Below the pieces are notes generated by a model that was given only the letters and a program-made list of their open reading frames with translations, did not search any database and had not been told where the DNA came from. Shown here piece after piece: positions 13,759-25,200 of a DNA stretch of 64,000 nucleotides. Made by a program: the position numbers and the translations under genes. The stretch comes from Nemopilema nomurai (lineage: Eukaryota; Cnidaria; Scyphozoa; Rhizostomeae; Rhizostomatidae). Location: positions 62,001 to 126,000 of the forward strand of contig ML133370.1 in the NCBI GenBank assembly GCA_003864495.1, given 5' to 3'. How positions within the stretch are numbered: the stretch's first letter is position 1; the number at the start of each line of letters is the position of its first letter.

Positions 13759-13771
13759 CCCCCCCCCCCCC
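13759..13771. repeat. C13 homopolymer
   Basis: An uninterrupted run of 13 C preceded by CCCCA. One of three poly-C/poly-G tracts in the window (others at 54590 and 55829). Confidence 0.9.
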
Positions 13772-14236
13772 GCCACTTTTTTGTGAAGCAAAATATATTT
13801 TAAATCCATATTAAAATGAATCGAAAAAGGGTGATAAGCGGAAGAAAGGGAGGTCTATTTTCTGTAATTGTTATACTTACCAGGCCCTGACCATGATTTT
13901 ATTAATAGAAAATATTTAGAAGGTGTAAGATGCAAACGTGAAAACAAGTGAATATGAGACCAGAATTCGTAAGTTGTTTTAAATTTTTCACAAGAACTAA
14001 AGTCTACCTTACAAAGTGAATTAGTACGAAGGGTGTACTACTAAAAAGGATGACTTCGTAATCATAACTCCATTAAATTTGACATCTTGACCCCTGTCTC
14101 GATTGTGCTTTGCAAACTAGCCTTGTTTTGCGTCTTTACCCCGTTTGCGTGTTTTAGTCAATCCATCCATACACATTCCCAGCTTAGAAATAGTTTGCGG
14201 GTACATCGCACTTTTAGAAGCATTGTCTAATTAGGG

Positions 14237-14301
14237 GAAGCTTTTATCATAAGCGTCTTGTTTGTTTGTTTGTTTGTTGAAGCTTTTATCATAAGCGTCT
14301 T
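14237..14301. repeat. 23-bp direct duplication flanking a (TTTG)n tract
   Basis: GAAGCTTTTATCATAAGCG followed by TCTT occurs exactly twice, at 14237-14259 and 14279-14301, separated by a GTTT/TTTG microsatellite at 14260-14278. This looks like a slippage or template-switch duplication. Confidence 0.9.
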
Positions 14302-14675
14302 TCGAAACTTCGAATCGTCCCAAGACTTTTTGAACGGTAGTGTATTTATCTCTAAAGCTATTTTGGGTGGTTTCATAGAGCATCTCTTGAATGACACGTG
14401 TGGTTTTGCTGCTAAAGATGAAGCAGAAGTAAATAGATAAATCGTTTATTTTTCAGAAACCCAATTGTTCGTCATTCTGAATATTAAGTGGATAGCATAA
14501 ATAATGAATTAATTTTAGCAGAAAATAGCAAAATAAAATTTATTAATACAATTTAACAAACAAATATATGTTGCATTCTTCTGATTAAAAATTCGTGTGT
14601 TAGGGTCGTTAAGAAAAAGTCTCTTCTAGGCTATCCATGCTTACGCCCTTTTGGATTCTATTGAGTTCTTGATGC

Positions 14676-14714
14676 AACTACAACAACGAAATTTTTTCTG
14701 TAGTTGTTGTAGTT
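14676..14714. repeat. 12-bp inverted repeat upstream of nocturnin
   Basis: AACTACAACAAC (14676-14687) pairs perfectly with GTTGTTGTAGTT (14703-14714) across a 15-nt loop. It ends 46 nt before the nocturnin ATG, so it may fold in the 5' UTR if transcription starts upstream. Confidence 0.8.
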
Positions 14715-14760
14715 CCTTAGTTCAGGTCCACATTGCAAGAATTGTTTTTACATATAAACA

Positions 14761-16489
14761 ATGGATAACAAGAGCAAATCACCAAATGAGAATAGATCGA
14801 CGGTTTCATATATCGAGGAGAAACTAAATGCATGTAGACAGGAACTGAAAGGCTTCCCAGGTCTGATTTCCCGGTCTTTTGTTACTGTCGTCACTGGACA
14901 GTCGGAAGAAGGACAATTTGATGATGGGAAATGCTTCAAAGTTATGCAGTACAATATATTGGCAGACGGTAAGAGATAATTATAGTTTAATAGTTAATTG
15001 GCTAGCTTGCCCACTTGCTCTTGCTAAGCAGGCGTCCCTGACTTGAATTTATGTCGTAATCACTTGAATTTCTTACAAATAAATGAGATGGTAAAGTAGA
15101 ATTGCTGTTTAGAAACATTGGCTTCGTTAAAACACCTCAAACGCTTTCCCTTGATTTTGTGTGTAGAGTTATTGAATGTTTAAACTGTTGGAATTTCACT
15201 TCAAGCATGAAAATTGAAATTTGGTTAAATTCCAAACGTGAAACCTTTTGGTGAAGGTGAGTGAGGTGAAGGGATCGAGCAAAGTCGGCTATATATTATC
15301 AAAATATTTGTTTGTTTGTTTTTCATTGAAACTTAATTAGTGAAATTGAACTCAATGCAAGACACAAATTGTAAACAACAGAACCATGCAATAAGATGAA
15401 ATGGGTCATTATCAAAGGACTAACATTTTAGGAGTTTGAAAGTTTCCCAGTAAATCATGGACTGCCACAAAAAACCTACCTAATACCAGATCAAGGCATG
15501 TGAAAACTCATACCTCTAGGCAAAGGAGGGCACGCAAGAGCATTTCAATGCCATTTATTGTAAGGCCTATGTGAATTATGTACCCACCACTTTAAAATTA
15601 AACTTTGGTTTCCTTTAAAGATCATTGGCAACATAAATCATTGATTATATTCATTTTTTAATTTATAGCTCTTGGCACAGAGGCTGGAAACTTTGACAAA
15701 GTTCCTAAGAGTTGTTTGCCTTGGAGTTTCAGAAAACATAGAATTATAGAGCAAATTCTTCATTCAAATCCAGATGTTGTTTGTTTGGAAGAGGTAGATC
15801 ATTTTGATGATGTATTTAAACCGTTATTTGAAGAACTGGGTTTTTCTGGGTTCTTCCAACCAAAGAAAGATTCACCATGTCTGAGAATTGCAGATAATTA
15901 TGGGCCAGATGGAGTTGCAATCTTCTTTCGTAAGTCCAAATTTTCTCTGGTAGAAATTGATTCAAAGTACCTTGACAATATTGATAAGAAATCAAGTAAC
16001 CAGCCAGTTCTGATTTGTATGTTGCAAAATAAAGAGAATGCAAAATGCGTCTTATTGGCAGCTACTCATTTTAAAGCTAAAAAAGGGTTTGAGGAGCTTC
16101 GTGCAGTGCAAGCAAAATCATGCCTACATTACATAGAGGAATTCAGAAAAAAGACAAGCCCAGATGCAGCTATTGTTATTTGTGGAGATTTTAATGGGAA
16201 TCCATCCGAAGAGCTCTACAAGGTGCTGGAAAACCACTGTGGAAAAAGTCTTCAAAGTGCTTACAAGAAAGCTATTGGAAAGGAGCTTGATTACACTACA
16301 TGGAAAATAAGACAGGACATTGAGACAAAGCATACTATAGATTATATATGGTTTTCACATGAGCAGCTTAGAGTTGTGTCATATCTAGATCTTCCTGCAG
16401 AAGAAGATGTACCTGAATCAAGATTTCCAAGCTTTTCCTGCCCATCTGATCATTTAGCACTTTGTTGTCAGTTTATTTTGAAGGATTGA
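14761..16489 (+). CDS. NOCT: Nocturnin-like EEP-family phosphatase, 2 exons, 342 aa
   Basis: Member of the endonuclease/exonuclease/phosphatase family of CCR4 and nocturnin. Vertebrate nocturnin is a circadian enzyme that removes the 2'-phosphate from NADP(H); it was earlier described as a deadenylase. Exons are 14761-14968 and 15669-16489, joined in phase (GCA GAC G | CT CTT). Fold and catalytic motifs: MQYNILAD (about 62-69), CLEEVDH with the metal-binding Glu near 111, THFKAK (about 202-207), GDFNGNPSEE (about 242-251), YTTWK and DYIWFS (about 278-297), and SDHLAL with the terminal His near 331. The sequence follows human nocturnin more closely than PDE12 or ANGEL. The start ATG has AACAATGG context. 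The 60-residue N-terminus is not an obvious mitochondrial presequence. It is convergent with the PIGZ gene, with 431 bp between stop codons. Confidence 0.9.
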
Positions 16490-16588
16490 TCATGAGGTCA
16501 CTGTTTGTCAAATGTAACTCTTGTTTAGATAATTAACCGGATGTTTTTAGTTCTCAAGGTTTTATAATAATCATAATGTGTTATAGAG

Positions 16589-16594
16589 AATAAA
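16589..16594 (+). promoter_or_regulatory. Candidate nocturnin polyadenylation signal
   Basis: AATAAA lies 100 nt after the nocturnin stop codon, in the gap before the convergent PIGZ gene. Confidence 0.55.
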
Positions 16595-16920
16595 TTATGA
16601 TGCAGATGACACTTATTTTGACTAAAACAAGTCTGTAAACGGACAAATGTTTTTAGTCTAATTTTTTGTATGCCTATCATTAAAGAATTCCTTTCTTGCT
16701 TTTAAGTTAAAAGTGAAGCACATGAACCAAGCAGTTGTATCTTTGTAACTACCTCTGTTTGTGAAAACAGTCTTACTTAAATTATAGCATTATGGCTATA
16801 TCATAAATACTAGTCATGTGTTATGAAAAAACAACAATTGTATCATGTCAGCCTTTAGGTTAAAAACAGTATAACATCAAAATCAGATACAACATCAGGA
16901 CAATGATAGTTAATGTTTTC
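16595..16920. other. Nocturnin-PIGZ convergent 3' region
   Basis: AT-rich non-coding sequence between two convergent genes. No repeat or RNA gene is seen. The 3' UTR of PIGZ must lie here on the minus strand, but no clear AATAAA is visible on that strand. Confidence 0.5.
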
Positions 16921-19113
16921 TCAAGATGAAGGCGCTTCATGTTCTATTTTGTATAAGTCAAGTGACAGCAAACTTTTCATCTTGATCAAAAACTGCTCTC
17001 CATCATGAAGGCCACTTTTGTAATCCCTTATCATTGAAGTGAAAACATTGTTCATTTGATGGATTGCATATTCTATAGGAGAGGCTTCTACGGACAAATG
17101 TGGGAAGAATTTCTGCTTTAAATGTGGTTGGAATTTCTGGAGACTTGAAACATCAACGGTTGATGGCACAGCCAGATAAATCTGAAAAAAGATTTTGGAA
17201 TCAGTCAGCAGATTTAAAAATTCATTTAGGAATAGAAATGAAGACATATTTACTTGACAATCTGTACTTTAAACTGAGAGGACACATCATATTCTGTTTT
17301 GAGTCCTAAAGAATGTGTCTTGAGTGATTGCACATATGCTATTATGGTACCCCAGCATAAAAATGTGATTTCATTATTGTTAAAGAAATTTGTAAGAAAT
17401 TTAGTTCATTTCACCTACTATAAGAAAATGAAACCTTGGCCTATGGCAATGAGCTTGAAAAATGCAACATATGATCAATTATGAAGTTGATTATCAATTG
17501 ATTTGTGAAACATATCTTTGCAAACAGCTGTGAAGTTATTTGTCATTGTTAACGAAATTAACATTATAATGTTTTATGTAAAATAAATTTACCAAAATAC
17601 TACATGTAAATACTACAAAGTACCAATACATGTAAGCAACTTTTACCTTTTTCTTGCATTGTTTAGAATAATATTTGTAGGATGGCTGTGAAAGATTTCT
17701 GATTAATCCATTTATTTCAGACTCTGCAACTCCTCCCAAGTTATGCACTGTAAGGCTCGTCAATGAATTGTCTGTGCCAACACTAACAAGGTGCTTGGGA
17801 GCCATATATGTGTGCCAGAAGATGAAATCATATTTTAGACATGTAATACTATCTGTCTTCACATCTGCTTTAACCTCTTGTCTAAGCCATGACAAACATG
17901 AAACTACTCCTCCTTGGTGTACAAAGCCAAACCAAGCAACCAGTGCTGCATTGAATATGCACCAAAAATGTAAGAATCTTTTCCAAGCACGTGGATACCT
18001 TTCCAAGAACCAAGGTGATATCAGGCAAATTGGTGTTATTACTGGTATAATAAATCTTGGCTCTTGATGTTTGAAGTATGATAAAGACATAACAGCAGAC
18101 CATGCAGAGGCAATAAGTAGTGATGCTACTCCTTTGTGTAGAGGTATTTCACTCCTAGCTGGTGTATTTTGGGGCTTCCTCAACAACATGAACGAAGCAA
18201 ATGCAAACATCAAAACAAGTGGGCCAAACAACAGTGGGAGATTGACAAGAAAGTGGAGGTACCTTGGATGTAATCCATGCTTCTGTAAATTTTCTTCCTT
18301 CAAATTGTACTTAATCAAGTTCAATGGGGTGACAATAAACTTAAATTCTTTGCCTTGCGAAAAGTACAATGAATCCAAGCAAATGATTGAGAAACTGCTT
18401 ACTGCTAATGTGAATGTAAACAAAACAGCCTGTGAAAGTAACTTCCCATTTCTTAAACAAATGAAAGCATAAGCTATACATCCAAAGGCAACAAAGAAAA
18501 CAAAGGTTGGTCTGAGAAAGAACCCATACACAACTGTCATAGTAAGCAATATTGTTGTAGATCCAAGACCATCCGTGACGTTTTTCTTGGTTATTTGGGA
18601 CACAACTTTCCATAAGAACAAAGAAAACATAATGGTTTCACAGACGTTGGAAAAGGTTCTTGTCAGAAAGACAAGAGTAACAGCGGATGACCTAAAAAGG
18701 AATACAGCTATCTCGATTGTGTTTATGCTATTAGGCCCTTTATTGTACACCTTTTCAGCAAGAAACTGAATCGATTTGTCGATAAGATATGTTCCAGCTG
18801 CCGTTGAAATCCTTGGCACTATAAGCAACACTTCCGTTGTAAGGTCAAAACCTAAAACATGACTGAAGAGTTTGGTCGCCATGTGTGGGATTCCTGATGA
18901 AAAGTACGGAAAAAGTATTGTCCTGGAAGGTGACTCTTCTTGCCATTCCCATGTCCTAGCGATGCTGCTTCCAAAAACATCACTTGCTGTAACCTCTGGG
19001 GACTGAAAGAATTCATCAGGATGTATGTACCCAGTCTGTGGCACCAATATCATGGCAAACCGGGCGACCAGAAGTATTTTATTGACAGTAGCTAAGAGTG
19101 TCATCTTTAACAT
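16921..19113 (-). CDS. PIGZ: GPI mannosyltransferase 4 (PIG-Z/SMP3 type), 2 exons, about 575 aa
   Basis: ER multi-pass enzyme of family GT22 that adds the fourth, side-branching mannose to GPI precursors from dolichol-phosphate-mannose. Exon 1 is 19113-17647 and exon 2 is 17181-16921; the junction is in phase (AAA AAG | ATT TAT) with a GTAAAA donor and a TTTTTTCAG acceptor. The GT22 lumenal signature is HPDEFFQSPEV at about 31-41, followed by RTWEW. Other landmarks are TRTFSNVCET (about 151-160), GLHPRYLHFLVNLP (about 280-293) and KHQEPRFIIP (about 348-357), the family H(Q/K)EPRF motif. Many hydrophobic segments lie between them. Exon 2 supplies a C-terminal tail with PHLSVE. The start is the first ATG of the frame; a longer open frame from a TTG at 19152 is not preferred. 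Human PIGZ is 579 aa. PIGB, PIGM and ALG9 are less likely because the N-terminal block fits SMP3/PIGZ best. Confidence 0.88.
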
Positions 19114-19288
19114 TAATTTGCAACAGTAAAGGCTATTCCTACCTGGTAACAAGACTTCTTTGAACTTGAAAAGACGCTGACTCTGTTCTATTAGGAGGCT
19201 ATGAAAACAAAGGTTCTAGAAAGAGGCAGCCAATTGAAACGGCATGTGCACAAGGCTCGACTGGCGCTCAGTCCGTCAAGTTTAAGTT
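19114..19288. promoter_or_regulatory. Shared bidirectional promoter region of PIGZ and THOC2
   Basis: The PIGZ and THOC2 start codons are head-to-head and only 175 bp apart, so both 5' UTRs and core promoters must share this stretch. No TATA box is evident, in keeping with housekeeping promoters. A minus-strand open frame extends into it up to 19152 but has no ATG. Confidence 0.65.
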
Positions 19289-22200
19289 ATGGCGGATGAG
19301 GTCGTGGTTGGTGGAGTATGGGACAGTTTTCAGAAAGCTGGAAAAGATGAAATGTAATTTTGAAAGTTTGAATTTCAACTAATTTTCTCGCTTTGAATAT
19401 TCTCTTTGTTGTTAGTCTTTGACTGTTGTAAGAAGTTTGTGAACCATTTCTACATGCTAGGCCCCTCGACCAATCTTTATAACGGTCCCCAACACTTCTG
19501 CTGATACCTCAACCATGGTAATGAGTAAAACTGCTTCATATTGCTAGTCGAAACAAAGTTTTAAAGCTACATGGAATCCTACATAGATTTGGCCAGTTTA
19601 GATTGGCAATGTCGTAACAAATAGATTCGCATTTTATTGCATAATTTTATCCTTTTCTAAAAAGACGGATAAAGCATTGGCTTAAACAGTATTGTCTTAA
19701 GCAATCTTAGTTGCATTAGTATGGCTCCATCATGTCTGCCAGTATTGAATTGTAAACTTTTTTAGTTGCATGAGCAAGTCTGCAAAATTTGCAGACAACC
19801 ACTTTGTATATTGCTCAGTTAGCTTTATCCATATAGGTAAATGAACTGTTGACGTTTATTATGGTGTTTGTGAATCGTTAAACATGTGTGAAATTTGCTC
19901 ACTTATGCCATTTTGTCTAGACTGAAAACATGCAAAGAATCACTTGTTAACTACAAGTTTGATCATGTCAACTTGAAAGAGAAAGGTACCACTGATGTGT
20001 CAAAATATCTCTTTCTACTCACATTCTATTTTCCATATCTGTACATGCATTAGGCAAAAAATTGTTTTTGCAATGTCACATCTAAGTATAGGTCTATTCA
20101 GATGCACCCTTAACTTAGATTATATTAGTTTTAAATCAGTGTTAAAATTGTGTAGCTATTTTTTGTTTCCAATATGTCATGTATTAAGAGTACATTAAAT
20201 TTAAGCTTGAAGCTCAAACTGGTAGCATTTTGTGACATTCTTGGGCTAGAAACAAAGTACATGCTTCATCTACTTGAGATTAATCACTAATTGCAGGAGA
20301 GGAACTGATTTTTGTTACACTTTCATGTGACACTTCTGCTTTTACAGACTTCAGGATTGTCTTTTATAACATCATTTGGCTTCTTGTTGATGGAAAAGTT
20401 CAAGAAGATGAGTTTCTTTCTCCCCTTAGTCACATTTTGGTAAGTCCTGCAAATGTAATTTTTATGATTTCTTTTTCAGTCCTTGCAATCTTTTGTTGGT
20501 GTTTCAGTTTCCAGCATACTTGAGCAAACTGAATACTTTTGTATGTTTCAATGCTTTGTATTTACCTTGCAATGATTAAAATCCGCATTGCCCATATAAG
20601 CAGGCTTAGATTACAAATGGTTTCCAAAAAGATATTGTGAAGGTTTATAAAAAATGACAATTTTCTCGAGCAAGAGACATTCCTCTCCCTCTTGACCTAA
20701 TTGGTGTCTGCTGCATATGCATTTGCCAGACCCTTACATTTTTAATTTTAATTTTTTCTAAATTTAGGAGCAGAAGCCAGAAGGATTATCAGTTCTTGCT
20801 GACTTACTCTGCGCAATTGGTTAGTTTGTGTAGAAAAACAACAACATTATCAGGGGCGGATCCAGTATGGTGCGAAGGGTGCTCAAGCACCCCTCAGATT
20901 TCGCAGGCATATCTTTTTAGCAATTGAAGGCACGGTCGCTTCAATTCTGAGTTCTACGCACAACAACCTGAAATTCGAGCCCCATCTCACCAATGTTCAG
21001 CAGCGCGACTCTTTCGTTTCCTATATTGAGGTATTATCAAACTCCCCCTGGTTTCACCATACAGCATTCTACAGACTCAGAAACCATTGTCTCCTCTATA
21101 ACCCAGCCATTTCAGGAACCCATGGCCTGTGAATTATACCAGATTCTGCACCCGTGGAAGTGAATATAGCCAATGACTGTGCAAGATTGAGGGGTTCTCA
21201 ACATTGGTGCGAGAACCCATGGATTTAAAAAATTATAAATTTCAAAGAATGCCGACCTAACCAGGGGGAGTTTGTTCCACATCAACTATTGTCTTGCCAT
21301 TGACCAGGGGAAGTTGGCATTGACCAGGGGCAGATCACCTTAAACAGGGGGACTGAGTAGCTAAAATTTCAGGCAAAGCTGCGGAAAATTCTGTGTAATG
21401 CTTCTGTGTACTGCTACAGCAGACTTCCATTTTGTTTGTCGCGTATTAACAGGGGTAAGATGTTTGTCAATAGCGCTTGGTTGCAAACCTTTCTATATGA
21501 GCACCCCTCAGAATAATTGCTGGATCCGCCCCTGATTATACAGATAACATAATTGGTTCTCTTTACAAAGAGTTTATTTGAGAGCTCATTTAAGAATTTA
21601 CCTGTGTATATGTGACTCAGGCATACATAATTTTGTACAGGCCAATTAAAATTCAATTTTTTTGTACCCACACATCTACTTGTATAATTTATTTGCTCAT
21701 AATTTGTATCATCTATATTCTTGTATCACCAAAAATCATGTTATTTTATTAACTGTGGCAAAGTGCTATAAATGTGTGTGCGCAGGAAACAAAATTAAAG
21801 TTATAGAAGGAAGCTGTGGAGAAACCTTTTTTTACTAAACCCTTCAGTTATAAGGCTAACTTGCTTTTTTAATTATATAGATGCAGAAACAAGCAGTTTT
21901 GAGGACAAGGAACGGAGAGAGAGATTTTTGTCACTTCTTTCATCACTTGCAGTATGTTTTTGCTGTTTTCTTTTATTAATAACTTGAATCTTCTAATTTA
22001 TTAACAGCCCTAGTTTTGTGGTGGGATAAGTAAATTAGTATCATTTTATCCTTAGGATTTGTCATTAAATTGTTTTTTTGTTTATTGGGTAATAGCTGAA
22101 ACCTTGGAACAGGAATGATCCAGTTGCGGCAATGACAACAACTTTAGAACAGATTAGAATTGCTGATTTGCCAACATTTGTTTGTTAATTTGAATGATTT

Positions 22201-25200
22201 TTCATACAATTTCTGGTAGCAGCGAAAACTTTGCTATACTATTCCAACATGCACGGGTATATGTAGAAAGTTTCTGCAAGGTACTAGAAAAACAAGATGC
22301 TGGGAAGGTACATAAAGCTATTATATACTTCTCATTTTATTTTTATGGAGCATTTATTTTTATCCTTCAGGAAACTTTTCAATGGTTTTATTTTTAGAAT
22401 ATACTGCCTGACTCTTTGCTTAAAGAAAGACTGGAACCCGAGACTCTACAACAGGCTGGTATCATTCAAAGTCAGAAAAATTTTAACCAAAAGTTGATCA
22501 GAACAAAAACTAAGCTTTTGTAAGTTTTCTTTTGTCATTAGTTAGATTTTTATCTCTCTACAATGTTACTTTACCTTGATTGTTTCTCTGCGACACTGTC
22601 TTTACAACCCAAAGTTATTCAACTAACTCTCAATCTGAATATTTTAAAATATGTAAAAAAAATAAGTTGAAAAAATTTAAATTGAGAAAATTAATAACCT
22701 TTTATTACCCATCAAAATCAACTGTTTTTTTATAAGTTAGTATTTTGTTGAAATTCACCTGATTGGCTCATTAGTCAGTTTTGAATTTTTTTCTATGTGT
22801 ATGATGAATACTTTGTTACCATCTACATTGGAAGTCTTTTTGTTTACTTGTTTGTGTATGTATGCTATACTTTATCTAAATAATTATCCAATGATTTTCA
22901 TCGATTGTCTATAATTTTTTATTTATTATAAAGCCATTTCGTTTGCTGGTCTTGCTCAGTGTACCTAATTTTTGTGCTTCTCTTCATAGCTACAAGCAAC
23001 AAAAATTTAATTTATTAAGAGAGGAAAATGAAGGATATGCCAAACTTATCACAGAATTAGGCCAGGAGTTTTCCACACAGTTCACACCAAGGCAAATGCT
23101 GGATTGCATAAAATCTTTAATAGGTTGGTTAGTAGTTAACCCTATATTTAATAAACAATTTGCACAACTTAATTCTGCAACATGTCTGTGTTGTCATTTG
23201 CAATCTCAATCATTCTTTACTGTGTTACCTTCATCACTCTTAAGATCTGGTCTGTGATTGCATTTTTAGTCTCACTATGAAGCTACTATGGCTGCTTCTT
23301 GTGTTGTTTCTTCTTCTTGCTGAAATCTGGTTTTTTTTTTACTTTGCAAGGGTTTTTCAATTTGGATCCAAATAGAGTCTTGGATGTCATCCTGGAACTA
23401 TTTGAATGTAGACTAGAACAATCAGCATTTTTTATCGAACTTCTAACACAATACCTGGGACATTGTGACGTGGCTGGTCTCTGTGACATCCTTGGTTTCA
23501 AGTTCCAGTTTTATCATGTTAGTCCCAAGCTTTGATTATATTTTTCTCTTGAACTTCAACTACTGTTTATTCTAGTACATGTTTAATTTTGAGGTGTCTT
23601 AGGTACATGCATAGAAGCTAGATTATTTTTGTTAATGATTATCTTTGGGCAAATGAATTACAATCATTCCATAGGGAAATACAAATTTTTATTTTTCTTT
23701 TGTTAGGATACACCTGACACAAAAACTCCAATTGAATTATACAAAGTTACAGCTATGCTTTTGAAGAATGAAATTCTCCATTTAGATGATATATACCCTC
23801 ATGTAAGTATGATCTTGTATTTTTATGTTGTTTCTCAATTGTCAAAGCTGTATGCTTTTTGTTTGTGGTTAATGTAAAAATGGATGTGCAGAGGTGGTTG
23901 AATTCAAAAGTTCTTTTTTCGCATTAAGGGGCTGTGCTAATTTGTTGGTAGTCATTCATGCTAAGGTGTAAAGGTCACATATATATATTCTCTATAATGA
24001 CCTTGGGGGCTCCAGGCTTTTTGCACTACCAGTTGAAATATTGTTACTTATTCGTATTGTGAGTTATTTTTATTCTCTCAGCCATTTTAAAATGTTTGCA
24101 ACAAAGTACATTTCTGTATACTTATTTGTTTTCCTTTGTGTCTATCAGCTGATGCCAAAGGATGCAGAAATCGGAGAATTAAATAAAAAGAGACTACAAC
24201 TTTCTAAAGAGGATGCGAAAAAGTTGAATGCTGTTCTTCTTACGGTAAGGAACTTGTTATTAGCTTTGCGGAAAAGTAATGTTACGTGTTATTTTTAAAT
24301 TCTTAGCTTTGCTTTTAAGGTTAGAATTGACTCGAATTCCATCAGCAATTGGCTTAATACTTGTAAAGGTTTCGGTGGCCTAGTACGCTTTCGAAACATG
24401 TCTTGTAAATATTCCCTAATTTATATTCTCGATTTTTCCCCGGCATTCATGCTTTGTTAGTATGTGGTATTTGCTGTGAAAGGGGTTAACAAGCCATCCC
24501 CTTGACATGAGATATCTCTTACCGTTTTAGGAAAGCGAGAACTCGGAAGAAAAGGACGGCAGAGACCAAAGAGAAGATATGGTAGGGCCTTGCTTCCACC
24601 GACAACTGATTTATACTAACCATTTTAATTCACTAACTAAACCGGTATAATTATCTACAATGGCAGATACTTTTTTGCACATGAACATGATGGGGATGAC
24701 CTGGTTTTGCAAACCCATCTTTTGTAGCAATGCGATTCCATTTGTCGCATTTTAGAGTGTCCTGTTTCCATGTCGTGTTGTTGGACCTCTTATTCATGCG
24801 ACACAACAGTGGCTTCGCTGCAACCCTTTTATGGTCCTGTGTTTTGCGAATGATAATAATTATCATTATGATAATATATGTGATTTATGTCAGGCCTGTT
24901 TACTCCGCCTCTGTTCCAGGACGTTGACAATCAGAAGGCCGGTTTGGGCCTTGCGCTGTTGGAAATCGGGGCCTGGGAACAAGCCAGTGGAGTAATGGAC
25001 CGGCTGCCACAGTTCTCCTTGCTTGAAGAGCCGGGCATCGTGAAGTCCTTGTGTTTCGTCATCCACAGCACCATTGAGCCACTATACAGAAGGTGGGCGT
25101 TGGCTTGTTTTATTTTGCAAATGCATCAGGGAGTCGATCAGTCGAAACAACTGAGGTTTAGATTCGGTCTAGAATTGGTAGAAAGAAGTTGTGTTGTTTG

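Larger units (their letters stand above)
12524..14760. other. ILK-nocturnin intergenic region
   Basis: AT-rich with only short random open frames (for example 13047-13229 and 13395-13589) and no recognisable protein. It contains a C13 run at 13759-13771, a 23-bp duplication around a TTTG microsatellite (14237-14301), and an inverted repeat close to the next start codon (14676-14714). Confidence 0.5.

Noticed and set aside
19114..19152. Longer PIGZ N-terminus starting from a TTG
   Set aside because: Animal genes start at ATG; the ATG at 19113 already leaves the full HPDEFF block and a length close to the human protein.
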